Assembly: GCA_021805985.1 (NCBI GenBank)
Contig: JAJZDN010000002.1
Span: 80,885 to 144,884 of the forward strand
DNA length: 64,000 nucleotides
Direction: 5' to 3'
Source of the DNA: Planctomycetota bacterium
GTDB lineage: Bacteria; Planctomycetota; Phycisphaerae; WQYP01
The notes beneath the pieces are model-generated. The model did no database searches, was not told the origin of the DNA, and saw only the letters and a list, made by a program, of their open reading frames with translations. The position numbers and the translations under genes were made by a program. This document shows, piece by piece, positions 58,493 to 64,000 of this stretch; the first letter of the stretch is position 1, and every line of letters begins with the position of its first letter.

Positions 58493-59496
58493 GCGCCAGC
58501 CTCCTGTCCGGGATGCCCCAGCGGGCCGGTGTCATCCACAAAAAGATGGGCTTCAAATAAATCAATTAACTTCGCGACACCCAGTTGTAACAGCCCCGCG
58601 GGAATCAGCATCAGCAGGCCAAGACTTGCGTGCGTGCTGCCGCGTGCCCATTCGGATCCGGCATACGCAAACAGGACCCCCGAGAGCGTCACCCGCAGGG
58701 CATTAACAAATATTGCAATGGGCAGAGCACATAATGACAGCGCAAGCTTTTGCCACATGGGGCGATTGGTGGAATAAGCCAACGCCACTGCCAATGCGAA
58801 AAATGCTGTCAACATCCGTATGCCGCTGCAGGCCTGCGCAACATTCAGCGACGGCCATTTATCTCCCACCTGGAGGTGAATCTGCGTGGCCTCCCGGTAC
58901 GCATGAATGCCAAACAGCAAAAGCATGTGCGCTCCGCCGGAGGCGGCAATGGATTGCAGCGGTGTAGTGAGTTTGACATACAACGCCTGGGGCGGATTAA
59001 TCATAAACAGTAAATAACAGATCGGCAGCCAGAGGATTTTCATCTGCTGCCAGCCCAACAGCCACAAGCCCAATCCAAACAGCACCACCAGCATGCTTAA
59101 ATCGGAGAATTGCTCCTGTCCGGTAATCCGAAACATTACCTGCCCAAAAACCCCGAACGCCAGCATCGCCAATCCGACATACGCCGGTTGAATCGCTAAA
59201 TTCCGCAGGGTGTTCCATCGCAAATAGATAAACATCGCACTGATAACTGGAATCAGAAAGCCCTGGCTGAAATTCGGATTGGTGCTCCATACATGCACCA
59301 ATTGTTCAAAATTGATGCGATACAGTAAATAGAAAAACACGCCCAGAACGGCAATGATGGCAAAAAAATACCCCGGCAATTCACGGTCAGGCGATTTTAC
59401 AGATCGTATCGATGCAACATAATCATAGCGCAGCGGCTTGGAAAGCGGGGCTGACCCGCGATCGGCTGAGGCGCTGGACGTTTCTGAAGCCGGCAT
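58489..59496 (-). CDS. Exosortase
   Basis: Multi-TM with catalytic-type motifs QACSGIRML, NALRVTLSG, STHASLGLL. Confidence 0.92.
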   Translation of the reverse strand: MPASETSSASADRGSAPLSKPLRYDYVASIRSVKSPDRELPGYFFAIIAVLGVFFYLLYRINFEQLVHVWSTNPNFSQGFLIPVISAMFIYLRWNTLRNLAIQPAYVGLAMLAFGVFGQVMFRITGQEQFSDLSMLVVLFGLGLWLLGWQQMKILWLPICYLLFMINPPQALYVKLTTPLQSIAASGGAHMLLLFGIHAYREATQIHLQVGDKWPSLNVAQACSGIRMLTAFFALAVALAYSTNRPMWQKLALSLCALPIAIFVNALRVTLSGVLFAYAGSEWARGSTHASLGLLMLIPAGLLQLGVAKLIDLFEAHLFVDDTGPLGHPGQEAGA

Positions 59497-59636
59497 GAGT
59501 CATGCTCCGCGTGCAATCCACATTAAATCTGATGCCGTCAACAGGGCCGCCTTTTCAAGAAGTCACGTTCCGTAACGGCAGATGCAGTCCGGAACAGCCA
59601 GTCTGAAACCGCGTCACGTCCTGCCAACGCCAGGGA

Positions 59637-61208
59637 TCAAGGTGGTTGAATAATAGTCGGCTGAATGTAGTAGTTTCGATCATACGTAAAACCAAATCCG
59701 TAACTGGCGGACAGGCCGTTACGAATAATCGCCAAGGGTGCCGCAAAAAAGTCGGTGCCGACATTCAACGTATCATACGGTTTAAGGAAAATATCCGGCT
59801 CCTGGCCGCTGAATATTGCCTGCATATTGACCTGAATGGTCGTTTCCTGATTATGCCCGATTCTGCGAATCAATTCGCAACGCCGCGGAATGGCCAGCGG
59901 CCCGAAGTTGCCCGCCGCTGCCACAGCCTGTTCCAGCGTCAGCTTTTGCCCGGTCATGGAATATACACCGGGGCGTCCGACATTCCCCATGACAAAATAA
60001 ACCGAAGGCTTCAACGGCGGAACATTAATAACATCGCCGGAGTGTACGACAATATTGTAGCGCGGGTCTCCGGCCATTAATTTCTTAAGGTTAATGCGAA
60101 TAATTACTTCTCCGGCATAAGCCGAAGAAGCGGATTTTTTATGGGTGTTGAAATTATAGGACGCCGCTTGGGTTGTCGCGCCAGTTCCGCCGATGCGCAC
60201 CCATTGCCCATTGACGTACACAAACCGACCCGCGGTAGCAGTGCCAGGCTGCTCCACGGCTTGATTCAACAAAGATTTTTCCGACGCATTGTTTTGATTT
60301 GCCGGTGTTTTGCCATTTTGTAATTGATTGGCAATCTGGTTGAGCATGTTGGATTGGCCGCCGCCTTGAGCACTACTTGTCGTTGTCGTCGCCGCGGTTT
60401 TTGGCGTTTCTTTCTCGACTCGTCGAATGATATACAGGTAATCCATGCCTGGTGTCTGCGGCACATCGCCCGCCAGAGCCAAGGCATCCAGCAGCCGGAA
60501 GTCCGGCGACATAATGTTGTATGTTCCGGGATGATTGGCCGCGCCGATGACTGAAAATACGCGCCGCCGGGCTTCCGTCAGATCCACATTAACCTGCGGC
60601 CCGGGCTGATGAGGCCCGGGGGCGGCCATCTGGCCGCTTTGGATTAACTTGTGGACGATTTCCCGGCGAAGCTGCCGCGTGGTCATGCCGGCGGCATGAA
60701 TTTCGCCGACAAAATCTAACGTGATGTTGCCCTGCGTATTAATTTGTCGGGTTTGTACAGATTCCTGCCCCGGCACAACGAGTTCAAATACCGAAATGCT
60801 TAATACGTCGCCCGCACCCAGAACATAAGGCTTATGCACAGGCTGTAAATCCGCATCTGTTGGCGGTGTGGAATTAGCCCAGGCCCCGGCAGGCGGGTCA
60901 TTGACCGCCAGCGAATCCAGGATCGGCCATGTGACAGGTTGCACCCGCCCAAATGGATGATCTTTATCAAAGCGCCCAACTTCGGCGGGATTTAAAAATG
61001 AATTTCCTAAATTCAGGTAGTCCAGCGGGCTGGTCGTCTGGCAACCGCCAAGTCCCACCAGCAGCCCAGCCATTAAGCCCACTTTGCCCCAACCTTTTCC
61101 GATTCGCTTGCCGCGTGTGTTGCAGTTGCGGTTCGCCCGCTGGGTTGCACCACACGAGGCATTGTTCAAAGAATCAGAACCATTACGATCCGCGATGTTC
61201 AATGTCAT
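59637..61208 (-). CDS. Polysaccharide export (Wza-like/SLBB) protein
   Basis: YVLGAGDVLSISVFELVVPGQESVQTRQINTQGNITLDFVGEIHAAGMTTRQLRREI...; lipoprotein-like LVGLGGCQTT; SLBB VYFVMGNVGRPGVYSM. Confidence 0.9.
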   Translation of the reverse strand: MTLNIADRNGSDSLNNASCGATQRANRNCNTRGKRIGKGWGKVGLMAGLLVGLGGCQTTSPLDYLNLGNSFLNPAEVGRFDKDHPFGRVQPVTWPILDSLAVNDPPAGAWANSTPPTDADLQPVHKPYVLGAGDVLSISVFELVVPGQESVQTRQINTQGNITLDFVGEIHAAGMTTRQLRREIVHKLIQSGQMAAPGPHQPGPQVNVDLTEARRRVFSVIGAANHPGTYNIMSPDFRLLDALALAGDVPQTPGMDYLYIIRRVEKETPKTAATTTTSSAQGGGQSNMLNQIANQLQNGKTPANQNNASEKSLLNQAVEQPGTATAGRFVYVNGQWVRIGGTGATTQAASYNFNTHKKSASSAYAGEVIIRINLKKLMAGDPRYNIVVHSGDVINVPPLKPSVYFVMGNVGRPGVYSMTGQKLTLEQAVAAAGNFGPLAIPRRCELIRRIGHNQETTIQVNMQAIFSGQEPDIFLKPYDTLNVGTDFFAAPLAIIRNGLSASYGFGFTYDRNYYIQPTIIQPP

Positions 61209-61568
61209 GCGACAACTCTCCGAGTCAGAGAAACAAATTTATTTCATGCCATACAGTTGTGGAACAAATACGATCTTTTGTATTCAAGCCGCCAACCATG
61301 TTATTAAAGTATGTGCCGAAACCCAAATATCCACAAGTCCGACGGTCGGATTCCTGTTTTTTCGGCACCAAGCTTCAACTCCGGAAACCCGCTTAACTGT
61401 GAATGTTCAAGCGCTTTGGGTCTTCTGTCAAGAGACGGCGGACCGCCCGCGCAAGTTTCTCTATATTTTATCGGCCATCCCGGCCCAAAAGTATCAACAA
61501 ACCGGATCAAATGTCCCGGAGTATGATCATTAGCAGTAAATCCCCATCAGAGTCTTTGATTTTGGTCC

Positions 61569-62630
61569 TTATTTGCCACTGGGCTGGAGAATCTGCCGAA
61601 CAAAATCAGCACGGGCGGCCTTGCGGGCTTCCCCCTCCATGCGCTTTCCAAGCAAACGCTGCAGGTGCGCCGGCTGCACGGTTAAAAATATCTTGTTAAT
61701 GGTGTCAATGTCCAACCCCGCAACGCGCTTCATCGCCACGCCCATGCGCAACGGCGATAAAAAATAGAGTGCCTCTTCGGTGGTCAGCAAACGGGCGTGG
61801 CGTAACATGCCTATGCCCCGGCCGATTTTATCATCCACCACCAGTGGGCGTTCATGTTCCAGAATCGCCCGTGCCGTCATCTCCGCTTCAATCATCCGGG
61901 GAATCACCGAATCACTGAATTCAGCAAGAATTTCCTCTTCGGAGCGTCCTAATGTGGTCTGATTACTGATCTGATAAAAATCTCCCACGGCTTCTGTGCC
62001 TTCGCCAAACAGGCCGCGGATCGCCAAGTGCATATCCCGTGCCGCCTGAAATATTTTTTCAATTTCGCCGGTGAGCTTCAACGCCGGCAAGTGCATCATC
62101 ACCGACACCCGCATGCCGGTTCCGACGTTGGTCGGACATGCCGTGAGATAACCCCAGCGCTCATGAAAAGCGTAATCAAGCTGCTGCTGCAACAGATCAT
62201 CCAGTCGGTCCGCTTCGCGCCAGCATTCCCGTAACTGAACACCCGATCGCATCACCTGCAGCCGCAGATGGTCCTCCTCATTGACCATCACGCTTAAGGA
62301 CTCATCTCCGGTAATGACCACCCCTCGGCTTCCCTCACCCGACGCCAACTGCTTGCTGATTAAATGCCGTTCCACCAGCATCTGTCGGTCGGTATCCTCG
62401 GTTTTATCAACCTCAATATATTGCAGATTCGACAGCCCGGGCAGTGCGGTCAGTCGCTCGCGGCATAGGCGGTGCAGTTGCATACGCTGGGAACGATTGG
62501 CCTTGCTCATAAACGGAAACGCCGCCAGATTACGTGCCAGACGCACCCGCGAACTGATGACAATATCGTTATGCGGCCCTTTGGCGCTAAGCCACTCACC
62601 AGGTTGTTTAGCTAACTCATCAAAAATCAT
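61569..62630 (-). CDS. mcsB: Protein-arginine kinase McsB
   Basis: ISSRVRLARNLAAFPF, VMVNEEDHLRLQVM, LTACPTNVGTGMRVSVMMHLPAL, QTTLGRSEEEIL; ORF extends to 62684 but start MIFDELAKQPGEWL at 62630 is plausible. Confidence 0.92.
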   Translation of the reverse strand: MIFDELAKQPGEWLSAKGPHNDIVISSRVRLARNLAAFPFMSKANRSQRMQLHRLCRERLTALPGLSNLQYIEVDKTEDTDRQMLVERHLISKQLASGEGSRGVVITGDESLSVMVNEEDHLRLQVMRSGVQLRECWREADRLDDLLQQQLDYAFHERWGYLTACPTNVGTGMRVSVMMHLPALKLTGEIEKIFQAARDMHLAIRGLFGEGTEAVGDFYQISNQTTLGRSEEEILAEFSDSVIPRMIEAEMTARAILEHERPLVVDDKIGRGIGMLRHARLLTTEEALYFLSPLRMGVAMKRVAGLDIDTINKIFLTVQPAHLQRLLGKRMEGEARKAARADFVRQILQPSGK

Positions 62631-62697
62631 CGCTTTTACCGCCTGAATTCCATTTTCTCGGGCGTCCCGTCGGCGCCACGACACACGTCAATATACA

Positions 62698-63216
62698 TCA
62701 AACTGAATTTTCCAGACTTTTAATCTGGTCCCGCAATTTTGCGGCTTTTTCATACGATTCCATCTTTAATGCCTTGGCCAGTTCACTTTGCAGGCGTTTT
62801 AATTCTGTACGCCGCAATTGGACCGCATCGGGTTCAACCGGCTGTTCTATCGGTCTGCGGCTACGGCGCGGCGGTGTTTTTCCCGTATGATGTTTGGATC
62901 CCTGCTGGGCTTTTTCAATCACGGCGCTAAGCAACTTTACGAAAATGTCGTAATCTTTCTCGCACCCCAGCAGGCCAGTGTCCTTGAATTCCTGCCAACT
63001 CATGCCGCAATCTGCACAATGCGGAGAACTGCCCAGCACCAGTTGACTGCTGGCTGCCACAAATTCATTGAGTATTTCATTTAACGGCAGATGTTCTTGC
63101 GGGCTGTATCCCGCGGCGATGGCGCACTGTTCGCATAAATCCAGCGCAACAACAGATCCGTTGCTTATTTCCTTGATGTGTACCGTCGCCGGTTTATTGC
63201 ATCGATTGCACATCAT
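62698..63216 (-). CDS. mcsA: McsA-like zinc-binding/UVR-motif activator protein
   Basis: CNRCNKPATVHIKEI...LCEQCA, CADCGMSWQEFKDTGLLGC, C-terminal UVR motif LQSELAKALKMESYEKAAKLRDQIKSLE; upstream of mcsB. Confidence 0.88.
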   Translation of the reverse strand: MMCNRCNKPATVHIKEISNGSVVALDLCEQCAIAAGYSPQEHLPLNEILNEFVAASSQLVLGSSPHCADCGMSWQEFKDTGLLGCEKDYDIFVKLLSAVIEKAQQGSKHHTGKTPPRRSRRPIEQPVEPDAVQLRRTELKRLQSELAKALKMESYEKAAKLRDQIKSLENSV

Positions 63217-63499
63217 ACCGCATTACCGTCCCAAAAAATGTCTCTGCCGCGAATCATCTCGCGACAGCCTGCAATCCCACAACTGATCCTGCGTACTTGG
63301 GCAAACCCCAATCGTGCCTTCCACAGCCACCACAATATTAGGTGGCTCCGTGCTGCAATTCAAGCGGGTTTCAGCGGTTTTGGTCATGGCACCAATAATT
63401 CCAATAAGTATACCCCCCGCAGGGCGGCGTGCTTTTTGCCCCCTGCGGCGCGGCTCCAATACCATCCTCACGTGCGCCGTCGTCGCGCCGCCAGGCGCC

Positions 63500-63570
63500 A
63501 AGCACCGGATGACAATCCGGTGGTTGATCCAATGCCACCAACCAACCACCGGGTTATCACCACGGTGCTC
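63500..63570. mobile_element. TIR-bounded interspersed repeat, copy B (minimal, no hairpin cassette)
   Basis: AGCACCGGATGACAATCCGGTGGTT ... AACCACCGGGTTATCACCACGGTGCTC with only an 18-bp spacer. Confidence 0.72.
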
Positions 63571-63694
63571 CATGACGCCCCGCACCGCGCTGCAATAACG
63601 CAACGCGATTCGCCGCGGCGATAGCGCAATACGATGCGATGCACTCCGATGCGATAACGCAACGCGATTCGCGAACCGCGTTGCAGTCCGCCGG

Positions 63695-63906
63695 GAGCAC
63701 CGGATGATAATCCGGTGGTTGATCCAATGCCACGAACCAACCACCGGGTTGGACGAGGAGTTAGGAGTTAGAAGTTAGAAGCTAGAAGACGGCGCGAGCT
63801 GGCAGGTTTATCCTGCCGGGAAAAATGGTAAAGCCGCAGCGCTTCCAGAAAATTCTAACTCCTAACTCCTAACTTCTAGCTCCTCCTCCCAGTCACCACG
63901 GTGCTC
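63695..63906. mobile_element. TIR-bounded interspersed repeat, copy C, right TIR split by a hairpin cassette
   Basis: Left GAGCACCGGATGATAATCCGGTGGTT 63695-63720; right TIR halves AACCACCGGGTT (63739-63750) and TCACCACGGTGCTC (63893-63906) separated by 142 bp carrying AGTTAGR (63759-63788) and complementary YCTAACT (63854-63881) heptamer arrays. Confidence 0.75.
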
Positions 63907-64000
63907 CATGACGCCACGCGCCGGGCTGCCAAAAATCACGCCGTCGCAACCTGGCGATTACTTGGACAGGCTACGGGTGCCATTATGCTGCAGAAGCAGC

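Noticed and set aside
63223-63744. Minus-strand ORF 173 aa and overlapping ORFs near the right end
   Set aside because: Made of repeat DNA (TIR elements and CGCAACGCGATTCG-like low-complexity tracts); repetitive peptide, no domain signature.

Overview
64-kb window from a GC-moderate bacterial chromosome. Inference: a Planctomycetota/Phycisphaerae-like organism, based on H-X-DG pseudopilins, PEP-CTERM proteins, an exosortase locus and mcsA/mcsB. The left ~28 kb is a carbohydrate-degradation island: GH2-like, (alpha/alpha)6-barrel GH, GH29, GH29-like, GH106-like, paralogous uncharacterised TIM-barrel-like glycosidases, a GPH/MFS sugar transporter, AraC and XylR-type regulators, and an ECF sigma factor. 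Within it the minus-strand module PEP-CTERM protein > pseudopilin > GHL15-like > GH29/GH29-like occurs twice in the same order, with decayed extra copies. The middle ~28-50 kb carries a class II Fic protein, a ferric-reductase-like oxidoreductase, an MBL hydrolase, a receiver domain, two large repeat PEP-CTERM proteins, a VapBC-like pair, a BaiN/HI0933-like flavoprotein, a thioesterase, a glutaredoxin-like protein, a RhaI-type L-rhamnose isomerase, a porin and an HNH nuclease. The right ~50-63 kb is an exosortase/exopolysaccharide operon (Wza-like, exosortase, EpsI-like, giant TPR protein, Wzc-like protein with a degenerate Walker A) followed by mcsA-mcsB. Structures not captured by the ORF track: (i) an interspersed element with ~27-bp imperfect terminal inverted repeats, present at least three times, into which heptamer-repeat hairpin cassettes appear to have inserted; (ii) intergenic tandem repeats of different sequence but constant 7-bp period; (iii) a ~73-bp Fic 3'-end remnant directly behind an AraC gene; (iv) a GH29-like pseudogene with a ~125-codon internal deletion. 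No rRNA, CRISPR array or clear tRNA was recognised by eye.
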